A DNA stretch of 25,129 nt from JBGPHT01 sp041484525 (GTDB lineage: Bacteria; Acidobacteriota; Terriglobia; Bryobacterales; Bryobacteraceae): the NCBI GenBank assembly GCA_041484525.1, contig JBGPHT010000111.1, forward strand, positions 1-25,129, read 5' to 3'. The notes beneath the pieces were generated by a model, which worked only from the letters and a program-made list of their open reading frames with translations, was not told where the DNA came from and ran no database searches. Of this stretch, positions 1-7,402 are shown in pieces (within the stretch, counting starts at the first letter, position 1; each line of letters opens with the position of its first letter). Both the position numbers and the translations under genes were made by a program.

Positions 1-139
1 CGCCACGACGATTGCCGCCATCTACCAGGACCGCTGGGAGATCGAGTTGTTCTTCAAGGCGCTCAAGCAAAACCTCAAGGTGAAGAGTTTCGTGGGCACC
101 AGCGAAAACGCCCTGCGCATCCAGATTTGGACAGCCTTG
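1..139 (+). pseudogene. IS4-family transposase, 3' fragment (broken)
   Basis: Reading from base 2, the frame encodes about 46 residues containing YQDRWEIELFFKALK. This fits the Y-(2)-R-(3)-E-(6)-K signature around the catalytic glutamate of IS4-family DDE transposases. It continues through a QIWTAL segment that is normally followed by a hydrophobic C-terminal stretch. Here the similarity stops at about 139; the frame then runs through foreign sequence to a TGA at 191-193. The last part of the transposase and the right terminal inverted repeat are therefore missing. The 5' part lies outside the window, so an intact N-terminus cannot be excluded, but the element cannot be complete. The bases after 139 read, on the other strand, as the tail of the neighbouring propeller gene, so this looks like an insertion or deletion scar. 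Confidence 0.8.
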
Positions 140-247
140 AACCGAAATAGGAAGTCCCATACGCCGCGCCCAAGACAGCCTGGTCTATGCTGACAGTGAT
201 GTTCTGATTGGTGACCAGAAGGGGAGATGCTGAACCAGCGGTTCCCA
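140..247 (-). pseudogene. Degraded C-terminal tail of the propeller gene
   Basis: Beyond the TGA that ends the propeller frame, the minus strand still encodes plausible family sequence, but in two other frames. Bases 249-214 read DGNRWFSISPSG, and bases 221 down to about 140 read LLVTNQNITVSIDQAVLG. Joined, these resemble the Ig-like/BACON-type repeat that the intact frame has just entered (NLSQTSLTFSG onward). The simplest reading is two small indels followed by truncation at the transposase fragment. This is inferred from reading the frames by eye; an alignment to an intact homologue would settle it. Confidence 0.55.
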
Positions 248-1285
248 TCAACTGCTTGCCGCCGCTGTGAACGATGCGGTTGTGGTAGAGGTGACGCTCA
301 AAGTTTGCGATTCGGGCGGGCTGCCGTTGTGGGGACCGCTGAAGGTCAGCGAGGTCTGGCTGAGGTTGAGGAGGTTGTCCGGCGGTACGGTGGACAAGAT
401 CAACTTCCCGACCTTGTCACCCTGCGGGTCCGTGAACCACATGTTACCATCGGGACCTGCGACGATGCCGTCGGCGTTGGGGGCGGCATACTCTGTAAAG
501 GCGCCGTTGGTGGTCAGCTTGACGATCTTGTTGAAGAGCTTGGGAAACCAAATATTGCCATCCGGCCCCGTCGTGATGACCGAAGGTGGCGTGGGGATGT
601 AGTACGGCACCGCCGAACCAGGCGCTGTGAACTTCCAGAGCGTACCGGTCGTCGTGACCCATAGATTCCCATCCGGCCCCTGGATGATCCCAAGAGGCGT
701 AAGCATCAGACCGGTAAACAACGGGAATTCGGTAATCGCGCCTGAGGGAGTAATTCTGCCGATTTGACCACTTGCCAGCCCCGTAAACCAGACGTTTCCA
801 TCCCGTCCCGCCGCTAGCTGGCTCTCACTCGGCACCATTTGGCCGGACGGATACTCGGTTAGTACGCCGCTGTTGGTGATTTTTCCGATGCCCGTCGCCT
901 CGATAAACCAGAGATTGCCATCCGGCCCCGCGATGATGCTTGAGGGCGACGAAGAGGCTGCTGGGAGCGGGTACTCCACTATCACGCCGTCTGGCGAGAT
1001 TTTGCCGATTTTGTTGCCTGAGGGTTCGGTAAACCAGATATTGCCGTCGGGGCCGGCTGTAATCCCAGCAAGCCCGGAATTAGCTGTGGGAATGGCATAC
1101 TCCGTGATGACACCGCTGGTGGTGATTTTGCCAATCTTGTTGACCTCGGTGAACCAAAGATTGCCATCGGGGCCTTTGGTGATGGCCCTGGGGCTCGAAG
1201 CGGCGGGCAGGGGATATTCCGTAATCGTGGGCTGCGCAAGAAGGACTGGCGTTCCTGACAGAACACCCAAAGTAAGCAGCAACAT
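248..1285 (-). CDS. Exported Vgb-like beta-propeller protein, 3'-truncated
   Basis: The product is a secreted beta-propeller built from repeats of the form GPDGN(L/I)WFTE...NKIGKI, about seven copies, followed by the start of an Ig/BACON-like domain. This repeat is typical of the virginiamycin B lyase (streptogramin lyase) fold. The mature region contains a single histidine, in the C-terminal PHNGS segment outside the propeller. The catalytic histidines known from Vgb are therefore absent and antibiotic lyase activity is not expected. I chose the ATG at 1285 because it gives a hydrophobic leader (MLLLTLGVLSGTPVLLAQ) that resembles a signal peptide, although its N-region lacks basic residues. 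The frame is open up to 1384, so a longer start cannot be excluded. No clear Shine-Dalgarno is visible at either start. The frame ends in a premature TGA, with family-like sequence continuing in other frames. Confidence 0.7.
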   Translation of the reverse strand: MLLLTLGVLSGTPVLLAQPTITEYPLPAASSPRAITKGPDGNLWFTEVNKIGKITTSGVITEYAIPTANSGLAGITAGPDGNIWFTEPSGNKIGKISPDGVIVEYPLPAASSSPSSIIAGPDGNLWFIEATGIGKITNSGVLTEYPSGQMVPSESQLAAGRDGNVWFTGLASGQIGRITPSGAITEFPLFTGLMLTPLGIIQGPDGNLWVTTTGTLWKFTAPGSAVPYYIPTPPSVITTGPDGNIWFPKLFNKIVKLTTNGAFTEYAAPNADGIVAGPDGNMWFTDPQGDKVGKLILSTVPPDNLLNLSQTSLTFSGPHNGSPPESQTLSVTSTTTASFTAAASS

Positions 1286-1415
1286 AGTTGAGTATTCTGA
1301 GATTCTGTTGTCCTCAGCAGTCATGTTCAACAGCAATAGTCTAGCGCCATCCGAAGCGAATTGGTCGGTTGGCCGATTGTCCAATACGATTCCAACCGGA
1401 CCGGACTGCGCAGCG

Positions 1416-2252
1416 CTATCCGCGGTGGGCCCGTCTCGTGTAGGATTTCACCACAAAAAGACCCCAACTACTTGAAAGTTCTGACGTCGACGCGTTCAGG
1501 CTGCGTGTGGCGGAGGGAAGATTCTGCGGTATCTGGCCGCGCTCGAGCGACGCCACGTTCTCATCGGAGAGCATGCGGTCGTAGATGCGGATCTCGTCGA
1601 TATCGCCGCCGCGGTCGAAGTTGAAGGCGCTCTGCACCTGCATCGGGTTGGTCGCGCGGGAATGCGGGCCGAATTGATCGAGCGCCGCGTGAAACATTCC
1701 GGTGGGCGGCTTCTCAGCCACCAACTTCCCAATCAGTTAGAAGCGGATGCCGCGCGTCTCATCCCATGCCAGCGCCACGTGCACCCACTGGTCCGGCCGC
1801 GGAAAGGCCGGCATCGCATACGAGATTCGCGTACGGCCCAGGTTGACGTCGGTGACGAAGGCATCGAACCCCGGCTTGCCGTTGTAGTCGATGCGCAGCC
1901 ACACCATGTCCCAACTGGAGTGATCTGCATAGCCGACGCGAAAGATCGGGAATTCGGTTTTGCCGGCGGGATCGCGCGAACGCCAGTAGAACGCGAGCGT
2001 GCCGCGCTGCGCGTAAATATTTCCGGGGGCCCAATAGGAAAGCGTCTGCTCGTCGCCGCATTGAATGTAGGAACCGCGTGCGCCGCCGGGAACGGTCCGT
2101 ACATTGTTGACGAAATTGGGCGCCGGGTCGCCGCCTGCCGCATAGTCGGCCGCGAGCCCGCGATCGCCCGAGAGATAGAACAACAGGCCGGGCTCGCGCG
2201 GCTGCTGCGCGGCGGCAATCGCGGCGCCGAGAAGGAAGAGAGCGGTCTTCAC
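1416..2252 (-). pseudogene. Exported LamG/concanavalin-like domain protein with in-frame TAA
   Basis: The frame starts with GTG at 2252, within the preceding ABC gene's TGA (GTGA overlap) and with GGAGGG about 8 bases upstream, which argues for translational coupling. The first 16 residues (MKTALFLLGAAIAAAQ) form a signal peptide. The rest looks like a LamG/laminin-G-type jelly-roll, with elements such as GTLAFYWRSRD, WVHVALAWDETRGIRF and, after the stop, GKLVAEKPPTG and GGDIDEIRIYDRMLSDENV. A TAA at 1737-1739 splits the domain at the position where such proteins usually have Tyr in a (V/I)RFYVNGKL-like strand. The reading frame is the same on both sides, so one base substitution explains it. 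The segment after GQIPQNLP looks unrelated to the family, so the 3' end may also be damaged. Sequencing error is an alternative. Confidence 0.75.
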
Positions 2253-4129
2253 ACGCGCATGCCCTCCGCCCGGTCCTCCTCGCCTTGCCGGAACTGCAAT
2301 TCGTGAAGCTCGGCGTAGAGCCCGCCCAATGCCATCAGTTCTTCATGCTTCCCGTGCTCGCGGATCGCGCCGTCCTTCACCACAAAGATGAGATCGGCGC
2401 GCCGAATAGTGGACAGCCGGTGGGCAATCACGATCGACGTCTTATCCTTCATCAGGTTGTCCAGCGCGTCGAAGACCAGTTTCTCGGACGCCGCATCCAG
2501 CCCCGAGCTCGGCTCGTCCAGAATCAGGATCGGCGAATTGCGAATGATGGCCCGCGCGATCGCGATCCGCTGGCGCTGTCCGCCCGAGACCGTGACGCCT
2601 CGCTCGCCTACCACGGTGTCATAGCCATCCGGCATTTTCTCGATGAATTCGTGGGCATTGGCGAGTTCCGCGGCGTGAAGAATCTCCTCTTCGGTCGCGC
2701 CCGGCTTGCCATATGCGATGTTGCTCCAGATGGTCCCGTGGAACAGCAGCGTCTCCTGCAGCACAAAACTGATCTGCTGGCGCAGCGACTTCTGTTGAAA
2801 CCGCCGTATGTCGAAGCCGTCGATCTTTACCACTCCCGACGTCGGATCGTAGAAGCGGGGAATCAGGCTGATGATGGTGGTCTTGCCGGCTCCCGTCGGA
2901 CCCACGAACGCCGCCACGTGTCCGGGCTCGACGCGGAAGCTAACATCGTGTAGGACCACGCGCTTCGGCTCGTAGCTGAAGCTGACATTGTCGAACTCCA
3001 CTTCTCCCCGCAGGGGCGGTGCGGGCACGGCGCCGGGCAGGTCCTTCACCTCGCGGTCCGTCTCCATGATTTCGCGAATGCGATCGTAGGCCACCGCGGC
3101 CTTGGAGTAAGAGTCGGTCATCTTGGAGAGGTCCTGCATCGGCTTGTACATCTTGCCGAGATACAGAAAAAACACGATCAGAGAGCCTGCCGATAGGCTG
3201 CCATCCAGCACCATGCGCGCGCCGAACCACAGCACCAGGCTGGTGCCTACCGCCACAATGATCTCCACCAGCGGCGAGAGGCGGGCCTTCAGGCTGCGGG
3301 CGCGCAACGACATCTCGACGCTCTCCATGCTCTGGACTTCCAGGCGGCGCTGCTCGTAATCCTCGCGCGCGAAAGCTCTCACCACGCGGATGGAGGAGAA
3401 GACCTCCTGGATCACGGAAACAATCTCGCCTTCTTTTTTTCGCACCGCGCGCGAGGCCTTCTTGATGCGGCGCGTGTAGCTATAGACCACTGCGAAGAGA
3501 AATGGAACCACGGACAGCGCGATCAGCGTGAAGCGCCAGTTGATGTAGAACATCACGGCGACCATGCCCACCAGCGTGATGACGTTGATCACCGCGTCCA
3601 GCAGTCCCGAAGAGATGAAGCTCTGCACCGAATCGATGTCGCTGGTCACACGGCTGATGAGGTCGCCCGTCTGTTTCTGATCGTGGTAGGCAAGGGACAG
3701 CCGCTGGATGTGCGAGTATAGCTTGCGCCGCAGCTCGTGCATGATCCTCTGCCCCACGGTGGTGGTGATGGACTTCTGCGCGAAAGAGCATGCCGCGCCG
3801 AACAGGGCGATCGCTAGTGCGATCAAGGCGGTGAATTTCAAGACGTTGATGCGGTCCTCGCCTGCGATGGACACCACCAGATTGTTCAACCAGCCTTGGG
3901 TTTTCTGTCCCTTCAGAACGGTGTCGATCACCAGCTTCAGGGGCAAGGGCTGCGCCAGGTCGGCGAGGCCGCCGCCGGCTACCGCCAGCAGACCTGCGGC
4001 CAGACTCTTGTAATGCGGTTTTAGGAGGTGACGGATGGTCAGCGCGGTGCGGTCGGATTCGCCACCCGACGCCGGAGCGGAATCCGAACTTTCCATCCGC
4101 GATTCGGATCTGCCTGCCGACTCACCCAT
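2249..4129 (-). CDS. ABC exporter, fused permease/ATPase (MsbA-type)
   Basis: A 626-residue half-transporter with an N-terminal six-helix ABC exporter membrane domain (about residues 40-340) followed by a nucleotide-binding domain. Motifs seen are Walker A GPTGAGKT (410-417), Q-loop region FVLQETLLFHG (455-465), signature VSGGQ (514-518), Walker B ILILDEP with the catalytic Glu (534-540), and the H-loop histidine in IVIAHRLS (570). It should dimerise in the inner membrane and export a lipid, peptide or drug-like substrate; the substrate cannot be read from sequence. Walker B is followed by SSGLD rather than the common TSALD. The ATG at 4129 has GAGG about 7 bases upstream. The gene begins 13 bp after the PLD-like gene and overlaps the LamG-like gene by 4 bp, so all three are likely cotranscribed. 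Confidence 0.95.
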   Translation of the reverse strand: MGESAGRSESRMESSDSAPASGGESDRTALTIRHLLKPHYKSLAAGLLAVAGGGLADLAQPLPLKLVIDTVLKGQKTQGWLNNLVVSIAGEDRINVLKFTALIALAIALFGAACSFAQKSITTTVGQRIMHELRRKLYSHIQRLSLAYHDQKQTGDLISRVTSDIDSVQSFISSGLLDAVINVITLVGMVAVMFYINWRFTLIALSVVPFLFAVVYSYTRRIKKASRAVRKKEGEIVSVIQEVFSSIRVVRAFAREDYEQRRLEVQSMESVEMSLRARSLKARLSPLVEIIVAVGTSLVLWFGARMVLDGSLSAGSLIVFFLYLGKMYKPMQDLSKMTDSYSKAAVAYDRIREIMETDREVKDLPGAVPAPPLRGEVEFDNVSFSYEPKRVVLHDVSFRVEPGHVAAFVGPTGAGKTTIISLIPRFYDPTSGVVKIDGFDIRRFQQKSLRQQISFVLQETLLFHGTIWSNIAYGKPGATEEEILHAAELANAHEFIEKMPDGYDTVVGERGVTVSGGQRQRIAIARAIIRNSPILILDEPSSGLDAASEKLVFDALDNLMKDKTSIVIAHRLSTIRRADLIFVVKDGAIREHGKHEELMALGGLYAELHELQFRQGEEDRAEGMRV

Positions 4130-4142
4130 TCCCGGCCTCGGT

Positions 4143-5144
4143 TCAGTCTACCCCAGGATCTCCATCCGGGAATTGTGGAAGGGACAAATATCGCTGCGCG
4201 GACTGGCGGTCTGGGCTTCCCTTCGGGGTCTTTTTCGGGTCCACGCGGACGAAGGTGGCGGCCTGCGCCGGATCCATCAGTTCTTTGCCGCTGGCTACGA
4301 ACCGGTAAAAGTCCCTGAGCTTGCGAACGCACCGCGTATCCTCGACGATCACGGCCACCTCGCGCCGGAAGTCGAGACTCAGGGCGGAGAGAGCCATGCT
4401 CCCGAACGCGGCCGTCCGGCCATCCACCAAAATCAGTTTTCCATGCGGCAGCAGCCCGCCCAACTGCCCGGCGCCAAGCACCTGGACATCCACCCCGGCG
4501 GCCTTCCTGGCCTTGAGGAGCGCCCCGATAGCCGGATCGTCAAACTTGTGATCGATCATGTGAATGCTGCGCCGCGCGCCTTCAAGCAATGCCGTGAATT
4601 GCGCGCGCGACCGGTCCGGGCCGATGATGAGCCGCTGGCTGATGTCCGGCGGAAACGAGGAATGGGGCGCGCGCCAATCCGCTTCAAACAGCTCCTGCAA
4701 GCCGGAGACGACGCCCGCATCGTGCGTGATCAGGATGAAGTCGCAGGTTGCTCCGAAGCACTTCGCGGTCATGTTCGCCGAGCTCACCAACGCCGGACCA
4801 TCGTCCGCCACGACATACTTGGCATGGTATTTGACCACGGCGTCGGCGTAGGGATGGACTTGGGCGCCCATGCTTTCCAGGTAGGCGCCGAGTTCCTTGA
4901 GGCGTTTCTCCCAGCCCCGGGCGCGCGGTGTCAGCAGCAGCCGGACTTCGACCTTGCGGCTGAGCGCCTCGGCGACGGCGTCGAGCACGGAGAAATCGGT
5001 GCACCGGAACAGTGAGATCAGCAGTCTTCGGCGCGCCGACCGAATGACGTCGACGAAGGCGGCACGCCGCTGATCCACGGCCAGAATGATCTCCTCCGGG
5101 CGGGATTTCTGCGCCCGTTTCAGCGGAGATTTGGACGTCGGCAT
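4143..5144 (-). CDS. Phospholipase-D-like protein with two HKD motifs
   Basis: A 333-residue protein of the PLD superfamily (phosphodiesterase, phospholipase or nuclease). Both catalytic motifs are complete: HAKYVVAD followed by SSAN (residues 107-124) and HGKLILVD followed by GS (residues 234-249). Two HKD motifs in one chain are expected to form one active site working through a phospho-histidine intermediate. There is no signal peptide or membrane segment and the N-terminus is basic, so a cytoplasmic role is likely. This fits a nuclease or phosphodiesterase at least as well as a cardiolipin synthase, which would have N-terminal helices. I chose the ATG at 5144 because a TGn-extended -10 (TATACT) lies 17 bases upstream; the frame is open to 5174. 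It is divergent from the kinase pair and 13 bp before the ABC exporter. Confidence 0.85.
   Translation of the reverse strand: MPTSKSPLKRAQKSRPEEIILAVDQRRAAFVDVIRSARRRLLISLFRCTDFSVLDAVAEALSRKVEVRLLLTPRARGWEKRLKELGAYLESMGAQVHPYADAVVKYHAKYVVADDGPALVSSANMTAKCFGATCDFILITHDAGVVSGLQELFEADWRAPHSSFPPDISQRLIIGPDRSRAQFTALLEGARRSIHMIDHKFDDPAIGALLKARKAAGVDVQVLGAGQLGGLLPHGKLILVDGRTAAFGSMALSALSLDFRREVAVIVEDTRCVRKLRDFYRFVASGKELMDPAQAATFVRVDPKKTPKGSPDRQSAQRYLSLPQFPDGDPGVD
4145..4150 (-). promoter_or_regulatory. Candidate -10 box before the ABC exporter
   Basis: The minus strand reads TAGACT, 15 bases before the ATG at 4129 and overlapping the stop codon of the PLD-like gene. I see no convincing -35. It would allow the exporter to be transcribed separately from the PLD gene. 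The motif alone is weak evidence. Confidence 0.3.
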
Positions 5145-5161
5145 CCTTGGTTTTCGGCTGA

Positions 5162-5208
5162 AGTATAGCATCAAAAGGAGTGCGAACGCGCACCCCGTAC
5201 GCTATATT
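5162..5208. promoter_or_regulatory. Divergent -10 boxes between PLD-like and kinase genes
   Basis: The minus strand carries TGC-TATACT (hexamer at 5167-5162), an extended -10, 17 bases before the PLD-like ATG. The plus strand carries TATATT at 5203-5208, 10 bases before the kinase ATG at 5219. Neither has a clear -35 at normal spacing. The two boxes are back to back within about 75 bp between start codons, so a single bound regulator could affect both units. They also argue for the downstream start codons I chose. Confidence 0.4.
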
Positions 5209-5218
5209 CCTTTATGAC

Positions 5219-6031
5219 ATGGCAGAAACGCTGGGAGCCGGGCAAGAGAGGCGATTTCAGGAACTCCTGCGCCGCCAGGAAAAGAAGCGAGGATTTCTGG
5301 TCGCGTTCGAAGGCCCCGACGGATCCGGCAAGACGACGCAGCGCAAGCTCTTCAAGACGTGGCTGCGGAGCGTGGGACACGAGGTAGTGACCTACAAGTG
5401 GAACTCATCGCCGATCGTCGAACCAATTCTGAAAGCCCGGAAGCTGGCCCGCTCGCTCAGCCCCGAAGAGTATTGTCTGCTGAGTGCGGCAGCGTTCCGC
5501 CACCAACTGGAGACGGAAGTCCTGCCGGCGCTCTGGGAAGGCAAGATGGTGGTGGCCGATCGGTTTCTGTTCACGGCGTTGGCTCGCGATACCGCGCGCG
5601 GACTCGACCTGAGCTGGGTCATGAACGCCTACGCGCCGCTCTTCTGGCCGGACCAGGTGTTCTACTTCGAGATGACGGCTGACCTTTCGTCGGAGCGAAT
5701 CAACGCCAAAAAGAAACCGAGCTATTACGAGGCAGGACAGGACGTCACCAACATCGCGAACCCGCAGAAGAGCCATCTGGCGTTCGTAGGCCGCGTGATC
5801 CAGGAATATGAGGCGCTCGCGAAGATCTTCCAGTTCCTCAGGGTGGATGCCCGGCAGTCGATCTACGAGCAACATCGCGGCATACGGCAGATGTTCATGG
5901 TGGGACATCGGAAGCCTTGGGCCGGCTGGAACAGAGAAGCAGTGATGGCATGGATGCCCAACGCGACCAGGATTTCAAATGTCGAAACCGGCGAAGAAAA
6001 AAAAGGACAGATCGTCCGCCAAGGCGCATAA
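5219..6031 (+). CDS. Thymidylate-kinase-like P-loop kinase
   Basis: A 270-residue protein of the thymidylate (dNMP) kinase family. It has a full P-loop GPDGSGKTTQ (residues 32-41), the DR motif in VVADRFLFTA (residues 111-120), and a C-terminal VDARQSIYEQHRGI segment like the end of Tmk. The canonical reaction is ATP-dependent phosphorylation of dTMP, but at 270 residues it is longer than typical Tmk (about 210), with an N-terminal extension and a tail after residue 230, so the substrate is uncertain. A GTG at 5180 also opens the frame. I prefer the ATG at 5219, because the GTG sits directly against the purine run and upstream of the likely -10. It overlaps the following homologue by 53 bp, implying tight coexpression. 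Confidence 0.85.
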   Translation: MAETLGAGQERRFQELLRRQEKKRGFLVAFEGPDGSGKTTQRKLFKTWLRSVGHEVVTYKWNSSPIVEPILKARKLARSLSPEEYCLLSAAAFRHQLETEVLPALWEGKMVVADRFLFTALARDTARGLDLSWVMNAYAPLFWPDQVFYFEMTADLSSERINAKKKPSYYEAGQDVTNIANPQKSHLAFVGRVIQEYEALAKIFQFLRVDARQSIYEQHRGIRQMFMVGHRKPWAGWNREAVMAWMPNATRISNVETGEEKKGQIVRQGA

Positions 6032-6665
6032 GCCGAAAACCACGCGAGCCAAACCCAAAGGCAGACTGCTGGCTCTGGATGGCACTATCGGGCGCGAGCT
6101 CGAACGCGGGGTCGAACAGATGATGGAACTGCTAGGCGGCGCGTCCAACAGCACCGGCTGCAGCAAATGGGACGCGTCTAACACGTTCTACGAGCTTCGC
6201 ATGGGAAAGGCCAAGCGCCTTGCCCCGCCGCCGAGAGCATTGCTGTTGCTGTACGCCGCCGATCTGTTCTTCCGGTTGCGGTGGGAAATCCGCCCGGCTT
6301 TGGAGCAAGGCTATACGGTCCTGGCGGCGCCGTATCTGGAGACGGCAATCGCGTTTGGCCTGGCCGCCGGCATCTCGAAGGAATGGCTCGACGAGCTGTT
6401 TAGTTTTGCGCCGAAACCCGACGCGTGTTTCCGAATCAAGGAGAAAGCCAAGGTCAAAGGGAAGCGTAAGAACAAAGGCAAGGATGGCCGTCCGGCGGCC
6501 GGCGGCTTCGTCGAGTTTGGAGAGAAGAGTCTGGCGGCGAGCTTTCCAAACCTGGATGCCGCTGAGCTGCGGAGGCGAACGCTGGCGCACTTCGACAATC
6601 TGGAAGCGCAAGGCGAGATCAAACGTCTGGGGAAGAAGCTCCCCAAAGCGTTGGCTAAGGAGTAG
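5979..6665 (+). CDS. Degenerate thymidylate-kinase homologue (predicted pseudokinase)
   Basis: A 228-residue protein that I read as a catalytically dead partner of the upstream kinase. GRLLALDGTIGRELERG (about 28-44) aligns with the P-loop strand of the kinase but lacks the GxxGxGKT lysine and threonine. PALEQGYTVLAAPYLETA (106-123) aligns with PALWEGKMVVADRFLFTA and replaces the DR pair with AP. The spacing, LL.AA, PAL..G, TA.A...A.G and the later PD..F positions all match the neighbour. The N-terminus (to about residue 28) and an insert (156-170) are Lys-rich, suggesting contact with nucleic acid or polyphosphate; this is inference. The 53-bp overlap with the active-looking gene suggests a heteromeric complex in which this subunit regulates or scaffolds. 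Confidence 0.7.
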   Translation: MSKPAKKKKDRSSAKAHKPKTTRAKPKGRLLALDGTIGRELERGVEQMMELLGGASNSTGCSKWDASNTFYELRMGKAKRLAPPPRALLLLYAADLFFRLRWEIRPALEQGYTVLAAPYLETAIAFGLAAGISKEWLDELFSFAPKPDACFRIKEKAKVKGKRKNKGKDGRPAAGGFVEFGEKSLAASFPNLDAAELRRRTLAHFDNLEAQGEIKRLGKKLPKALAKE

Positions 6666-6676
6666 ACTCAGCGGGT

Positions 6677-6700
6677 ATGCCGCCGGCCCAACCGCGGCAT
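6677..6700 (+). terminator. Hairpin after the kinase pair, no T-run
   Basis: ATGCCGC and GCGGCAT form a perfect 7-bp stem with a 10-base loop, starting 12 bases after the stop codon. There is no adjacent T-tract, so it may be an RNA-stabilising 3' hairpin rather than an intrinsic terminator. Confidence 0.35.
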
Positions 6701-7077
6701 TAGTCGGTTCACGCCAAGACTCGTTTCAATCGGACGTCTTCAAGTTTTTGCTTCCCAAACGCCTCACTGATGTTGTATAGTTTCTGACATATCAGGGACG
6801 CTCTCTACAAGCTCACTTAGTGGGGTTACTTGGACTCGTTGCTTGCGGCCTGTAACACCTGAAACCGGAAGCGGACCTATCGCGGGAATGGCTCGAACGA
6901 GCTATTACTTATGTTAACGACCGTTGGGGTGGGGAGAAATACTTGACTGGCGGCATTTGATAAAAGGCCGGCAGGTGTACACTAGATACAAAACGGGGAA
7001 GCCAAGTAGAAATGTTGGCAGACCCATGGGAGTTTTGACTCGGCCTTCGTGCCATTTGCTTCGAAGAGGGGGGAACA
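6701..7077. other. Intergenic region upstream of the fossil receptor
   Basis: I see no convincing gene. Candidate signals are a TATAGT hexamer at 6776-6781, TTGACT at 6944-6949, and TTGATA at 6958-6963 followed by TACACT at 6979-6984 with a short 15-bp spacer. None makes a textbook promoter. The last 20 bases hold a purine-rich Shine-Dalgarno (GAGGGGGG) before the ATG at 7078. Confidence 0.4.
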
Positions 7078-7382
7078 ATGTTGTTCTCAAAGTTCCGAGG
7101 AGATTTGCGTAAGCGTGCGGTGCTTCTTCTGCTTGCCGCCTCAATAGTCACTGTCCTGGCGCCGGGCACCGGGGCTCAATCCGTTGCCGTCGCCGAAGTC
7201 GACGGCCACATCACCGACCCGAGCGGACACTCCATCGTAGGCGCTCAGGTCAAAATGATCGAAGTCGGTCGGCAAACCTCGCACCCCGCGGCCACCGACG
7301 TCACCGGCCGGTATTCGCTTCCCAGAACCTGCCGATTCCGTCTCCGGATACAGTCTAGGAATTCAGCGTGCAAACCAACGCC
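7078..7382 (+). pseudogene. Fossil TonB-dependent receptor gene (internal deletion)
   Basis: The 5' end is a paralogue of the next gene. It has the same MLFS start, a signal peptide ending near GTGAQS, then VAVAEVDGHITDPSGHSIVG, matching VAVAEVDGRVTDPSGAAIPG of the intact receptor. After GRYSLP the frame shifts, and from 7326 another frame reads NLPIPSPDTV, TAG (7356-7358), EFSVQTNA. This matches NLPIPFPDAVQEFNVQTNA of the intact gene, about 140 residues further on. An internal segment has therefore been deleted, one glutamine codon has become TAG, and similarity ends at about 7382, so the barrel is gone. The start and Shine-Dalgarno remain, so a 102-residue exported peptide could still be made, but no function is evident. 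Confidence 0.85.
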
Positions 7383-7402
7383 TTAATTACGTCTTCATTA
7401 GA

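Noticed and set aside
6885..6903. Near copy of a stretch of the pseudokinase gene (6380-6397) in the intergenic region
   Set aside because: Only about 18 bases match, with one inserted base, and the site is itself a small palindrome. The flanks do not match, so chance is likely.
6944..6984. Sigma-70 promoter TTGACT upstream of the fossil receptor
   Set aside because: No -10 hexamer lies at 16-18 bp; TACACT is 29 bp away, and the alternative TTGATA has only a 15-bp spacer. Not strong enough to list as a promoter.
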